The notes: generated from the sequence alone by a model not told the origin. A DNA stretch of 64,000 nucleotides from Pyrobaculum neutrophilum V24Sta (GCF_000019805.1 NC_010525.1:310001-374000); one strand, 5' to 3'. Positions 35,933 through 45,250 are shown, counted from the first letter of the stretch. Program-made: numbers and translations.

Positions 35933-38110
35933 ATGAGGGGTTGGTGGTTTCTTGCGTGTGTTCTTGTGCTTGCGGCTTCTGCGGGTGCGCAACTGGTTGC
36001 CCCCAAGAACCCAAACATGGCCTATGTAGAGTATAGATTCTGGGTGGGCTCTGTGCCGTCTTATGTGGTGATGTGGAGCGCCGGCAATCAGAGCTACAAT
36101 GTATACATTTTTACCGAGGATCAGTACCAGATCTGGCAGAGCAAGCCAGCTCAGGCAGCGTACTACGGGACGTTGCAACCTGGCGAGCTGAAGGCGGTGC
36201 CGTTGAACCAAACCGGCGGCTACCGGCTTGTAATAGAGGCCGGCAGAGGGCGCTCTCCCCAGGTGGGCTTTAGAGTTTTTGAAAAAGGCCTCACCACAGG
36301 CGTAGTTAGCTATCCCAGGGGGGAGGTGAGAACCCGGTGGGTCATGGGCTACTTCAACATCTCGGACATAAACACCAGGTCGGGAAGCTGGGCGGTGTTT
36401 CTAGGGCTACCAGTAGAGGTGCGGTTGGTAAACGGGACCGCAGTCCACTACTGGGCCGTGGTTTGGATAAGCAAAAGCGATTGGGAGGAGGGGGCAGAGG
36501 TCTACTACTACTCAAGCCGCGACAGCACTCCCTACTACGGGGGGTACGGCTACCAATACTTCCCCAGCGCCGACTACCAAGTCTACAGAAGTGAAGATGC
36601 GGATTTCGACAAGGTTGTATCTTTTAGATCTCCGAAGATGCCTCTCGCAGGTTATTTCGTCGGTGCAGTAGGCGTAGATAGGGGAGTGGTGTGGATAAAC
36701 TTCACGATGGTCTTCATTAGAAGCGGGGGCTACATCCCGCCGACGGTGAAGAAATACAGCGTTAAGGTCTTTCCGCCGGCTCCGGCGCAGTCTGCCGACA
36801 TAGTGGCAACCGCCAGATATCTGAGCAGGTCGGGCGGGCCGTTGTTAGTTGAGTTGGGCATAGGGGAGGTGGGGAAGTACTACGTCACCACCTTCTACTC
36901 CCTCAAGGCGGAGATGGCGCTTGTGTTTTGGGATGGAAGCGCTTGGCGGCCTTTCCCCGATCTCTACAGCTTTGGTGTTAACACGGGGGGCTGGCCTACG
37001 AACGTGGTGGTGAGCTACAGAGGCGGCTATGCCTATCTAAACGCGTCGGCGGGGTTGAAGCCCCAGAGGCTTGTCAATAGCCCGCCGCCGCCCCGTCTCT
37101 ACCTCACCTACGTAGCCTACAGCAACCCACTCACCGGCTCCTCCTACGGCGTCTACATAACGGCGCCTGTCACCATAAGAGAAAACCAGACGCTCGTCAA
37201 CGCATCAGACGGCAGATATGTACTCGCCGGCTACTTAGTAAATGGGAACTTCACCAGGGAGCCGCCGACGTTGAAGCCGAGCGATAGGTGGTTTACCACA
37301 TACGTAGTAGAGCCTAAATACGTGCTGATATCTCCAACTCCGACGACAAGCCCGTCGCCCACCTCCACGGCTACATCTCCGCAGTGGCCTACCTCCACCC
37401 AGTCTACACAGCCGCCAACACAAACAAGCGTGGCAACAACTACCCAAGCCACTCCAACGTCGACGCCCCAACCCACGAGCCCCACGTCTAGCGTCTATCC
37501 ACCACCCCCAACAAGCCAAATCTTTGACTCCATGCTGATTGTTTTTGCCATCATTGCTATACTTGTTATAGTTATTGTAGTTGTCATTATCGCGTGGCGG
37601 AGGAGGTCGGGTGGAGGAGGCGCGTCGGTCGTACTCGTCAAGACCGCTACTGTGGGCGGAGATCTAGGCAAGGGGTTGAAGGAGTTAAGAAGTGGTGTCC
37701 TTGAACTGATCTTTACCGCGCTCTTAGGAAGCGTTTTCATGTGGTTTGCCAGTATGTTGACGGGGGTGTTGGCAATCGTGTCAACATGGCGCGGGTTGTC
37801 GGCCCTCAAGGAGTATGTGGGAAGTATCACCCTGGGCAAGCTTGGGATCATCTTGTTAGCATCTACTTTTATGTTAGGTGGCGTCTCCACGGTGATGGCT
37901 ATACCATACGTCATAGGGGGGCCCTTGTTCGGGGTTCAGATCTATAGAATTGGGAAATTCTTCAACAACAGTCTAATAAAGGTCGGGGGCATCCTTACAG
38001 CCATACCGCTTGCCATACTTGCGCTTATACCCGCCGCAGGTGTTATAGGACCTATCCTGATATACATAGGTCTCGGAAAAATACAGAAAAATTTAGGGCT
38101 TTCCAAATAA
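35933..38110 (+). CDS. Thermopsin-like secreted domain fused to a DUF973-like membrane domain
   Basis: 725 residues from the ATG at 35933, about 26 bases after CTTATAAATA. Signal peptide 1-20. The ectodomain has the thermopsin (peptidase A5) pattern YFNISDIN...VEVRLVNGTAVHYWAVVW and later VWINFTMVFIRSGG, with many Asn sequons. A Ser/Thr/Pro-rich stalk (about 466-522) leads to one membrane helix (about 532-556) and then a C-terminal domain with four hydrophobic segments resembling DUF973 (LGKGLKELRSGVLELIFTA). Thermopsins are acid proteases, but I cannot point to the catalytic residues here. Possibly a membrane-bound surface protein rather than a soluble protease. Confidence 0.6.
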   Translation: MRGWWFLACVLVLAASAGAQLVAPKNPNMAYVEYRFWVGSVPSYVVMWSAGNQSYNVYIFTEDQYQIWQSKPAQAAYYGTLQPGELKAVPLNQTGGYRLVIEAGRGRSPQVGFRVFEKGLTTGVVSYPRGEVRTRWVMGYFNISDINTRSGSWAVFLGLPVEVRLVNGTAVHYWAVVWISKSDWEEGAEVYYYSSRDSTPYYGGYGYQYFPSADYQVYRSEDADFDKVVSFRSPKMPLAGYFVGAVGVDRGVVWINFTMVFIRSGGYIPPTVKKYSVKVFPPAPAQSADIVATARYLSRSGGPLLVELGIGEVGKYYVTTFYSLKAEMALVFWDGSAWRPFPDLYSFGVNTGGWPTNVVVSYRGGYAYLNASAGLKPQRLVNSPPPPRLYLTYVAYSNPLTGSSYGVYITAPVTIRENQTLVNASDGRYVLAGYLVNGNFTREPPTLKPSDRWFTTYVVEPKYVLISPTPTTSPSPTSTATSPQWPTSTQSTQPPTQTSVATTTQATPTSTPQPTSPTSSVYPPPPTSQIFDSMLIVFAIIAILVIVIVVVIIAWRRRSGGGGASVVLVKTATVGGDLGKGLKELRSGVLELIFTALLGSVFMWFASMLTGVLAIVSTWRGLSALKEYVGSITLGKLGIILLASTFMLGGVSTVMAIPYVIGGPLFGVQIYRIGKFFNNSLIKVGGILTAIPLAILALIPAAGVIGPILIYIGLGKIQKNLGLSK

Positions 38111-38322
38111 AGGAAAGGATCAAATTTATTTTCTAGATTCCAATATCTTGGACCATCCCAGGTATCGACGCTTTCGAGTCCCCCGTTTACGGTTATTTGC
38201 CTCATGAGAAGACCAAGAGGTTTCCCTCATAAGAGTACACCCCACATGCGGATTGATACAACTCCATTAATTAGTTGACTGGTCGTAGCTGTTAAAGTTT
38301 ATATTGGTGGTCAAGTTCCTAC

Positions 38323-38595
38323 ATGGGGAAGTGGCTGTTGAGGATTCTCAAGGCTTGGGTCGCGTTTGGGGCGCTCCTCCTCATATTTATCGGCGTTCTG
38401 CTATTCCCCTTTACTCTCCTTCTGGGGGCCGTTAGCTTCGCCGCCGGCTGGTACATACTGCTATACGTCGTTTTCTCGGGGAGCGAGGGCTTTCGGCGGG
38501 GGTTCGCCATTGGGTGGAGATGCGGCGCGGGGGATAGGGAGGCTTGTGAAGAGTTTAAAAAGCTGTTTGAGTCGGCGAGGGGGAGGGGGGCTTAA
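38323..38595 (+). CDS. Small two-helix membrane protein, unknown
   Basis: 90 residues. Two hydrophobic segments (about 5-33 and 36-52) are followed by a charged tail with two cysteines (GWRCGAGDREACEEFKK). ATG 26 bases after a TTTATATT box, so it has its own leaderless promoter. I do not recognise it. The 38111-38322 gap before it is A+T-rich and holds no gene I can support. Confidence 0.6.
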   Translation: MGKWLLRILKAWVAFGALLLIFIGVLLFPFTLLLGAVSFAAGWYILLYVVFSGSEGFRRGFAIGWRCGAGDREACEEFKKLFESARGRGA

Positions 38596-39243
38596 ACTCG
38601 GCGATTTTTCTCCCCACGACCGCATATGTCTTTAGACCTGCGCAGTCTGGGCAGTAGTGGCGGCCCCCCACGACGACCGCCCTTTCTGCTAGGGTTGCGA
38701 CGCCGCATCTCTCGCAGAGGGTCCAGCTCGGCCTTGTTCTTTAGAGGGTCGAGGATGGGGTCTGGGGGCACCTCCTCTACCTTGAATATGGCGTCTGGAG
38801 CATCCAGCACCTCTTCCGAGGCCTCCTCCATCAGGCTCCGGATTGACGTTCCTCCTCCGTGAGCTGGGGTAGGCGGCTCCAGTAGTCCCGGTATCGGGGG
38901 TTCTCCATGGTTGGGGTGGAGAGGCGGCCGGCGAGCGAGATCCTGACGGCTTAACTGTCGACGAGGATAAGGGCAGATATGACCGCGTCTCTGAAGATAA
39001 GCTGTTGCCCGGCGCCGAGCCGTTGAGCTCCTGGACCCCGTCTGCGAAACGGGTGTTGTCGGCTAGAGCGATTATGTCGGCGCTGTCGGCTGGCAAGACG
39101 CCTTGCCTCTCCAGCGCCTCGCGCCTGTCTTCACGCCTAGTGCCAGCCCTACGCACATGTGGCCGTGTAGCTCCGCCGCCTTGTTTAAAAGCCCCAAGAG
39201 GTCTCTCCTCTGGAGGAGCTCCCATCTGTTTCCGAAACCTCAT
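38555..39243 (-). pseudogene. FmdE-family protein, broken by several frameshifts
   Basis: No single frame is intact, but successive minus-strand frames give a colinear FmdE-type protein. First LLGLLNKAAELHGHMCVGLA (the HGHxCxG motif), then ALERQGVLPADSADIIALAD and RFADGVQELNGSAPG, then QQLIFRDAVISALIL after a shift. The C-terminal zinc ribbon is LCERCGVATLAERAVVVGG...YCPDCAG in yet another frame. At least three shifts are needed. FmdE-like proteins occur with formylmethanofuran or molybdenum enzymes and are often metal-related. The stop taken is 38553-38555; the true end may be near 38596. Confidence 0.75.
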
Positions 39244-39317
39244 ACGTTAACGCAGGACACGTATTATTAAGAGTTGCCGCTGGGGCATTGCTTTTAAGGC
39301 TGTGGCAACCATCGGCC

Positions 39318-41036
39318 ATGTCCTCGGGGGAGGCGGTTGTGCCGCCTAGTCTCAAGTGGAAGACTGTGGACTTCTCCCTCTATTTCAAGCTCTATGGGGA
39401 GAGCGTGAGAGATGTCTTCCGCTTCTGGATGGGGGAGGCGGGGCGGCTTGTGTGGAGGCGGCCGCCGTCTAAGGCGTATGAGGGGGGAGTGTGGTTTCCA
39501 GATGGGGAGCTCTCTCCCTACGAGAACGTGGTTGGGAGGCATAGGGGGTCTTGGGTGTGGGATAAGGTGGCGCTGGTGTGGGAGAGCGAGGAGGGGGAGG
39601 TGAGGGCGTATACATACGGCGATTTGGATCGGCTTGTGGGGGAGATGGCGGGCGTGCTGAGGGGGCTTGGGGTGGGGAGGGGGGACTGGGTGGTTTTCTA
39701 CGCCCCGCCTACGCCGGAGGTTGTGGCTTTGATGCTCGCGGCGGTCAGGATTGGGGCGCCCTTTGAGCCGGTCTTCACCGGCTGGGGGTGGTACGCCCTG
39801 GCTAGGAGGGTCGCCAGCAGGCGGCCGAAGGCTGTTGTGACGGTGGACGCCTTCCCCAGGCGGGGGAGGCCTGTGAGGGTGAAGGAGGCGGTGGATAAGG
39901 CCGTCCCCGAGGAGGTGAGGGTTCTGGTGGTGCCTAGGATGGGCGTGGGGGTGGCTAGGCGCCGCAACGACGTCTTACTAGAGGAGGTGGAGCGGGCGCC
40001 GTGGGAGGAGGCGGTTGTCCCCAGCGGCCACCCGCTCTTCGGCCTCCACGCCGGCTACCCCGAGGGGCCGAGGCCGCTTACCCACCGGGCGGGGGGCTAT
40101 CTGACGCAGACCTACGCCACCACCAGGTGGCTGGGGGTTAGGCCGAGGGACACCTACTTCTGTACGGTCCTCCCGGGGTGGATCACGGGCGTAACCTACG
40201 TCCTCTTCGGCCCGCTGATGGTGGGCTCGTCTGTGGTGGTGTACGAGGGGGGGCCGGACTACCCCCACTGGGATAGGTGGTGGTCTATCATAGAGAGGTA
40301 CGCCGTGACGGTGTTCGTCACCACGGCCGGCGCCCTCCGGTACCTCTCCAGGCAGGACCCGGAACTATTGAAGCGGCACAACCTGGACACCCTCCGCCTG
40401 ATTATAACCACCGCGGAGCCCATGGAGGTGGAGATCTGGCGGTGGACGTACCAATACGTGGGTACTGGGACGGCGCCCACAGTCGACTCTCTGCCGGAGA
40501 AGCTCAGCGGGAGGATCCCCGTGATACACAGCTTTATACAGACGGAGTTCGGCACCTTCGTGACGGGGCCTCTGCCGGACTACGTCTTCACGCCGCTGAA
40601 GCCCGGCTCCGCCGGCCCGCCCATGCCTGGCTTCGCCCTAGACGTGGTGGACGAGCTGGGCAACCCCGTGAGGGGGAGGCCGGGCAGGCTCGTGGCGAAG
40701 GCCCCCTGGCCGGCCACGCCGGCGGAGCTGGAGTTCTCCGGCGTATACGACACGGGCGATCTGGCGGTAATGGACGGCGATCTCTACATATTCCCGATGG
40801 GGAGGAGAGACGGAGTGCTTAAGGTAAACGGCTACAGGATAAGCCCCGGGGAGATCAAGGAGGCTCTGTGGAGGGCGCTGGGCGCCGAGGCGGAGGTGGG
40901 GAAGGTGAGGGACCCCCTGAAGTTCGAGGCCCCGGTGGTGAAGGTCAAGGGGGGCCACAGAGCAGAGGACGTCAGAAGGCTTGTGCGGGAGATGGTGGGC
41001 CCCATAGCGGAGCCCGCAGAGGTGGTGGCGGAATAG
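39318..41036 (+). CDS. Acetyl-CoA-synthetase-like protein with degenerate active-site motifs
   Basis: 572 residues from the ATG at 39318, about 26 bases after CTTTTAAGG. It follows acetyl-CoA synthetase closely (LPGWITGVTYVLFGPLMVGS, YEGGPDYPHWDRWW, YDTGDLAVMDGDLYIFPMGR, DGVLKVNGYRISPGEIKEAL). However, the ATP-binding P-loop usually written TSGTTGKPK is HAGYPEGPR here, WWQTETG is FIQTEFG, and the protein stops just before the PKTRSGK segment that carries the catalytic lysine. A canonical ligase reaction is therefore unlikely. It may be a regulatory or repurposed paralog, or a gene in early decay with an intact frame. Confidence 0.8.
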   Translation: MSSGEAVVPPSLKWKTVDFSLYFKLYGESVRDVFRFWMGEAGRLVWRRPPSKAYEGGVWFPDGELSPYENVVGRHRGSWVWDKVALVWESEEGEVRAYTYGDLDRLVGEMAGVLRGLGVGRGDWVVFYAPPTPEVVALMLAAVRIGAPFEPVFTGWGWYALARRVASRRPKAVVTVDAFPRRGRPVRVKEAVDKAVPEEVRVLVVPRMGVGVARRRNDVLLEEVERAPWEEAVVPSGHPLFGLHAGYPEGPRPLTHRAGGYLTQTYATTRWLGVRPRDTYFCTVLPGWITGVTYVLFGPLMVGSSVVVYEGGPDYPHWDRWWSIIERYAVTVFVTTAGALRYLSRQDPELLKRHNLDTLRLIITTAEPMEVEIWRWTYQYVGTGTAPTVDSLPEKLSGRIPVIHSFIQTEFGTFVTGPLPDYVFTPLKPGSAGPPMPGFALDVVDELGNPVRGRPGRLVAKAPWPATPAELEFSGVYDTGDLAVMDGDLYIFPMGRRDGVLKVNGYRISPGEIKEALWRALGAEAEVGKVRDPLKFEAPVVKVKGGHRAEDVRRLVREMVGPIAEPAEVVAE

Positions 41037-41054
41037 CTTATATCTGTATGTGAG

Positions 41055-41540
41055 GTGGCCGTGTGGCTTAGGAGAGGTCTCTGGATCAGCACAATCGCCG
41101 CCGTCGTGATCCTAGCCCTGTTGCCCTCCGTATCGTATCTCGGCCTGCGCCACCCGGCGAACCTAGCCGGGATGTACCTACTCACGGCGCTGGCGGCCGG
41201 CGCGCTCTACAGCTTCTCCAAGGCGCTTGGGGAGCGCCTCTTCCTCCTCCTCGGCCTTCTGGTGGTCCCCACAGCGGCGGCCGGCGTGGCGCTTCTCTCC
41301 GCTGGGTGGGAGGCCGGCGGGTACCTAATCGCGGCGGCCTACTGGGGGGAGCCCGTCATGGGCTACTTCATATATCGGAGGCTGGCGGGGAGGTGGAGGG
41401 GGGTTTTCCTAGCCTCGGCGGCGGCCTACGCCTACAGCCTCCCCCTCACGCTGTTTGGCCTATGGCTTGTGCCGGCGGTGGCGGATGCCGTAAAGCTCGC
41501 CGCGCTGGTGAATCTGCTTAGGGAGCCGGTGAGGTTATAA
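41055..41540 (+). CDS. Small integral membrane protein, unknown
   Basis: 161 residues, about five hydrophobic segments with small charged loops (RRLAGRWRG). Behind CTTATAT at 41037-41043, the start may be the GTG at 41055 or the in-frame GTG at 41061. No family recognised. It sits between the ACS-like gene and the DUF364 gene and has its own promoter, so no operon partner is implied. Confidence 0.55.
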   Translation: MAVWLRRGLWISTIAAVVILALLPSVSYLGLRHPANLAGMYLLTALAAGALYSFSKALGERLFLLLGLLVVPTAAAGVALLSAGWEAGGYLIAAAYWGEPVMGYFIYRRLAGRWRGVFLASAAAYAYSLPLTLFGLWLVPAVADAVKLAALVNLLREPVRL

Positions 41541-41560
41541 AACCTGTCTTTTTGTATTAC

Positions 41561-42286
41561 GTGCTTGTTAGGAGGGTGGCGGAGTACGTCTCGCAGATGG
41601 CGGAGGGCCTGAAGGTGCTGGACTACTGCGTATGTCTCTCGGGCGTCTACGTAGTGGTCGAGGGGCCGCGGGGGAGGGCGCTGGGCTTCGCCCACGTACC
41701 TAGGGAGGACCTCCACGAGCTAGGCGAGGTGAGGCCACCCGCGCTGGAGGAAATGGCCGAATTCGTCGTGGATCTACACCCCATAAACAGAGCGCTGGGC
41801 GTGGCGATGGTAAACGCCGTCTCTCAGTACCACCTCGGGCCTGTGGAGCCGGGCGACTTGATGAAGTACTACGCGGGGGACCCCGTGTGTCTAGTAGGCA
41901 ACATGGGGCCGCTCGCCGAGTCCCTCAGGAGGAGGGGCCACCAGGTCTACGTATTCGAGAAGTCGCCCCACCTCAGATTCGGCGCGTACTCCGAGGTGGA
42001 GGAGAGGATCCTCCTCCCCCGCTGCAGGACGGTCATAATCACCGGCATGACCCTGCTGAACTTCACAATCGACGACGTGTTGGCCGCCTCCCGGGGGGTA
42101 AACATACTCACCGGCCCCACGGCAGGTGTGCACCCAGACGCGCTGAGGGGCACCGGGGTACATGTGGTGGCCTCCATGAAGTTCAACATTGAGCCGACGA
42201 TACGCCACCTCAAGCTGGGCCGCTACATCTCCCTAGCGCTACACAGAGACCTAGGCACCCCCTACGCCCTATCCGTTAATACTTAA
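41561..42286 (+). CDS. DUF364 putative heavy-metal-chelation domain protein
   Basis: 241 residues from the GTG at 41561, 26 bases after TTATAAAA; an upstream TTG is less likely. The order of blocks matches DUF364/DUF4213: LGVAMVNAVSQYH, then a Rossmann-like half (VCLVGNMGPLAESLRRRGHQVYVFEKSP) and ILTGPTAGVHPDALRGTGV. Proteins of this family are often beside metal transporters and have been suggested to bind or process metal chelates. It lies directly before the third binding-protein/permease/ATPase set, which supports that role by context. Confidence 0.75.
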   Translation: MLVRRVAEYVSQMAEGLKVLDYCVCLSGVYVVVEGPRGRALGFAHVPREDLHELGEVRPPALEEMAEFVVDLHPINRALGVAMVNAVSQYHLGPVEPGDLMKYYAGDPVCLVGNMGPLAESLRRRGHQVYVFEKSPHLRFGAYSEVEERILLPRCRTVIITGMTLLNFTIDDVLAASRGVNILTGPTAGVHPDALRGTGVHVVASMKFNIEPTIRHLKLGRYISLALHRDLGTPYALSVNT

Positions 42287-42291
42287 ATACA
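42277..42291 (+). promoter_or_regulatory. Promoter of the third binding protein with TAATAC element at -32
   Basis: TAATAC (42277-42282) followed by TTAAATAC; the hexamer begins exactly 32 bases before the ATG at 42309. The core TTAATACTTAAATA is the same as that before the split cobN (19138). Confidence 0.5.
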
Positions 42292-42308
42292 CATAACATA
42301 CTACGGCC

Positions 42309-43499
42309 ATGAGGAAAGCCATCTATCTGGGAATCGCCGCACTCATAATCCTAGCTCTTTTAGCCTACTATCTCTCCCAACAGCCGGGGGCGCCGACCGC
42401 CGCTCCCCCGGCTCAAACCACGGCCCCTCCACCCGCCGCGACTGGCGTTTCAACGGCTACGCCGCCTCCCACCGCCCGTGCTGTGGAGGTGGTGGATGTG
42501 TTGGGGCGGCGGGTGTCTGTGAAGGCGCCTGTGTCTAGAGTTGTGGCTTTGGGGCCGGGGGCGCTTAGGCTCGTGGTATATCTCAACGCCACAGACAAAC
42601 TAGCCGGGATAGAAGAGATAGAGAAGAGGCCACCGCGGGGTAGAGACTACGGCTACATCCTCTGGGCAAAAAACCTCACCTCGCTCCCGGTGATCGGCCA
42701 GGGCGGCCCCGACAGCCCCGTCAACTTTGAGGCTGTTATGAAGGTGGGCCCCGACGTAATCGTTATGTCTCCGGTGCTGGCCAACTCCCCCGACCAAGTA
42801 CAGGAGAAAACCGGCATACCCGTGGTGGTGGTCTCGTACAGCAACGCCGTGGGCGGGGTAAACTTCACCACTCTCTTCCAGTCGCTGAGGACGTTAGGCG
42901 TCGTGTTGGGTAGAGAGGAGAGGGCTGAGGAGCTGGTTAGATACATGGAGGATTTGATCAAGGATCTCAAGAGGCGCACCGCCAACATAACCCAAAGGCC
43001 GAAGGTGTACGTAGGCGCAATCTCCTACAAGGGCGGCCAGCCCTTCGAGAGCACCATGTCGAAGTTCCCGCCGCTGGTCTTGCTAAACACGCCGGGCGTC
43101 GCAGATAAATACGGCATACAGCCGGGGGCCAAGATCGACTGGGAGGCGCTCTTGAAGGAGCAGCCAGACGTGATCTTCATCGACTTGGGGAACTACGCCC
43201 TGGTGGCGCAGGACTTTAACAAGAGCCGGGATAGGTACTGCTCTCTTAAGGCCTTTAGAGAGGGGAGGGTATACGGGATACTGCCCTTTAACCACTACTG
43301 GAGCAACATCGCTACGCTCTTTGCTGATGCCTACTTTATGGGTAAGGTGCTTTATCCGGAGGCGTTTAGGGATGTGGATCCTGTGGCTAAGGCTGACGAG
43401 ATCTATAGGGAGTTCCTCGGCGCGCCCCTCTACACGGCGGTAGCCAAGGATTTCAAAGGAGGATTTAGACAGCTGACGGAGTTCAAATGCGGGTCTTAG
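42309..43499 (+). CDS. Metal-chelate ABC transporter binding protein (single BtuF/FecB domain)
   Basis: 396 residues. Membrane anchor (about 5-22), Pro/Thr/Ala-rich linker (24-57), then one binding domain: VVDVLGRRVSVKAPVSRVVAL, VNFEAVMKVGPDVIVM, IDWEALLKEQPDVIFI, FREGRVYGILPF. Unlike the two tandem-domain paralogs it has a single domain. It overlaps the permease gene by 13 bases, forming a complete transporter with the next two genes. The ligand is probably a corrinoid, cobalt or iron chelate, with CbiMQO genes next door favouring cobalt. Confidence 0.9.
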   Translation: MRKAIYLGIAALIILALLAYYLSQQPGAPTAAPPAQTTAPPPAATGVSTATPPPTARAVEVVDVLGRRVSVKAPVSRVVALGPGALRLVVYLNATDKLAGIEEIEKRPPRGRDYGYILWAKNLTSLPVIGQGGPDSPVNFEAVMKVGPDVIVMSPVLANSPDQVQEKTGIPVVVVSYSNAVGGVNFTTLFQSLRTLGVVLGREERAEELVRYMEDLIKDLKRRTANITQRPKVYVGAISYKGGQPFESTMSKFPPLVLLNTPGVADKYGIQPGAKIDWEALLKEQPDVIFIDLGNYALVAQDFNKSRDRYCSLKAFREGRVYGILPFNHYWSNIATLFADAYFMGKVLYPEAFRDVDPVAKADEIYREFLGAPLYTAVAKDFKGGFRQLTEFKCGS

Positions 43500-44503
43500 C
43501 GTCGTATCTCCTGTTGGTTGGGGTGTTGGCGGCGCTTTTCCTCTACTCGCTTTCTGTTGGAGCGTACAGCTACGGCCCTCTGGATGTGCTTAAGGCGGCG
43601 TTGTGGGGGTCTGGGCCTGAGGCGCTTGTGGCGAAGATGCGTCTGGCGAGGGCTGTGGCGTCTGTGGCGGTGGGGGCCGCCCTCGCTGTGGCGGGGGCCG
43701 CTCTACAGGCGGTTTTGAGGAACCCCCTCGCCTCGCCCTTCACCCTCGGGATCCCCCAGGCGGCGGCCTTGGGCGTGGCTGTGGCGGTGATGGTGGCGGG
43801 GGCGGGGACAGTGACGCGCGGTCTGCTGGACATATCCAACCCCTACCTCGTCGTGGGGTTGGCCTTCCTCTCGGCTCTCTTGAACGGCCTCCTCGTGCTC
43901 TTCCTCGCCTCGTTGACCGGCTTCAGCGTGGCCTCTGTGGTTCTGGCGATGGTGGTGGTCTCCTCTGTGTATCAGGCGGCGCTGGCCCTCCTCCAGTACC
44001 TCTACCTCAACGATATACAGACGGCGGCTGTGGTCTTCTGGACTTTTGGAGACGTGGGGAGGCCCGGCTACTGGGAGAGCTTTATGCTTCTCGCCGTGGC
44101 GGCCGCCTCAGCTCTCTACTTCCTCGCCAACTCGGCGGGGTACAACCTGGTGGCCGTGGGGGAGGAGGTGGCGAAGACCTCGGGGGTGGACCCCGCCAGG
44201 CTGAGGTTGACCACCCTCGTGGCCGTGACGCTGGTGGTGGCGGTGTTGGTGTCCTTCACGGGGGTCATCGGCTTCGTGGGCCTGGCGGCTCCGCACATAG
44301 CGAGGCTCTTAGTGGGGGGGAGCCACACGAGGCTTATCCCCGCCTCCGCGGCGGCCGGCGCCGCCCTTGTGCTGGGGGCAGACGTCGTGGGGAGGCTGGC
44401 GAAGCCTCCCGTGATAATTCCGGTGGGGATCACCTTGAGCTTCGTGGGGGCTGCCTTCATACTGGCTCTGCTCTTTAGGCTGAGGAGGTATGGTGAGTAT
44501 TAG
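43487..44503 (+). CDS. ABC transporter permease, FecCD/BtuC family
   Basis: 338 residues with about nine to ten membrane segments. FecCD markers: LRNPLASPFTLGIPQAAALG, GVIGFVGLAAPHIARLLVGG and SHTRLIPASAAAGA. It forms the membrane channel of the third metal-chelate importer and is coupled to the ATPase gene by a 14-base overlap. Confidence 0.93.
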   Translation: MRVLASYLLLVGVLAALFLYSLSVGAYSYGPLDVLKAALWGSGPEALVAKMRLARAVASVAVGAALAVAGAALQAVLRNPLASPFTLGIPQAAALGVAVAVMVAGAGTVTRGLLDISNPYLVVGLAFLSALLNGLLVLFLASLTGFSVASVVLAMVVVSSVYQAALALLQYLYLNDIQTAAVVFWTFGDVGRPGYWESFMLLAVAAASALYFLANSAGYNLVAVGEEVAKTSGVDPARLRLTTLVAVTLVVAVLVSFTGVIGFVGLAAPHIARLLVGGSHTRLIPASAAAGAALVLGADVVGRLAKPPVIIPVGITLSFVGAAFILALLFRLRRYGEY

Positions 44504-45242
44504 GATAGAGGGGGTTGAGTTCAGCTATCCCTCGCGGCAGGCGCTTAGGGGGGTCACCGTGGAAATCCCGCCGAGGTCTTTTACGGCGGTGCTTGGGCCA
44601 AACGGGGCTGGGAAAAGCACCCTCATGAAGATCATGGCGTCTGTCCTAAAGCCCAGGAGGGGGGCGGTGTACTTCGACGGGAGGATTCCGCGGAGGGAGG
44701 AGCTGTATAGGACGGTGGGCTACGTCCCGCAGAGGGCCGCCCCAGGAGGCCGGCTGAGGGTTATCGACCTGGTGGTGAGCTCTAGGAAGCCCTACTTCCG
44801 CTTCTTCCCCACCGCCGGGGACTACAGAGCCGCCGAGGAGGCCCTCAAGCGCGTTGGGGTTAGCCACCTAAGGGATAGGTTTCTGGAGGAGCTGAGCGGC
44901 GGCGAGTTCCAGCTGGTCCTCCTGGCTAGGGCACTCGCGGTGGAGCCGAGGGTCCTCCTGCTGGATGAGCCCTTCAACAACCTAGATCTGAGACATCAGC
45001 TGGAGGTGGCCTCGCTGTTGAGGAAGCTCTCCAGCGACGTCACCGTGGTGGCTGTTCTACACGATTTAAACATGGCACTGAGGTACGCCGACTACGCCAT
45101 ATTTATGTCCCGCGGGGAGGTATACGCCGCGGGGCCTACCAAAGCCGTCTTTAGAGAAGACGTCATATACGACGTCTACGGCGTCAAGACGAAAATACTT
45201 TGGGAAATCCCCGCCGTCATCCCCCAGCAACCGCCGGGATAA
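44490..45242 (+). CDS. ABC transporter ATPase, iron/cobalamin (FecE/BtuD) type
   Basis: 250 residues. Walker A LGPNGAGKSTLMK, signature ELSGGEFQLVLLARAL, Walker B VLLLDEPFNNLD and switch His (VLHDLN) are intact. It energises the third metal-chelate importer. It resembles the ATPase at 15115-15876 in length and organisation but is not a recent copy. Confidence 0.93.
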   Translation: MVSIRIEGVEFSYPSRQALRGVTVEIPPRSFTAVLGPNGAGKSTLMKIMASVLKPRRGAVYFDGRIPRREELYRTVGYVPQRAAPGGRLRVIDLVVSSRKPYFRFFPTAGDYRAAEEALKRVGVSHLRDRFLEELSGGEFQLVLLARALAVEPRVLLLDEPFNNLDLRHQLEVASLLRKLSSDVTVVAVLHDLNMALRYADYAIFMSRGEVYAAGPTKAVFREDVIYDVYGVKTKILWEIPAVIPQQPPG

Positions 45243-45250
45243 CATATACC

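Noticed and set aside
38689-39243. 184-residue minus-strand protein as a real gene
   Set aside because: Only part of this frame resembles a protein; neighbouring frames complete an FmdE sequence, so the frame is a piece of a pseudogene.
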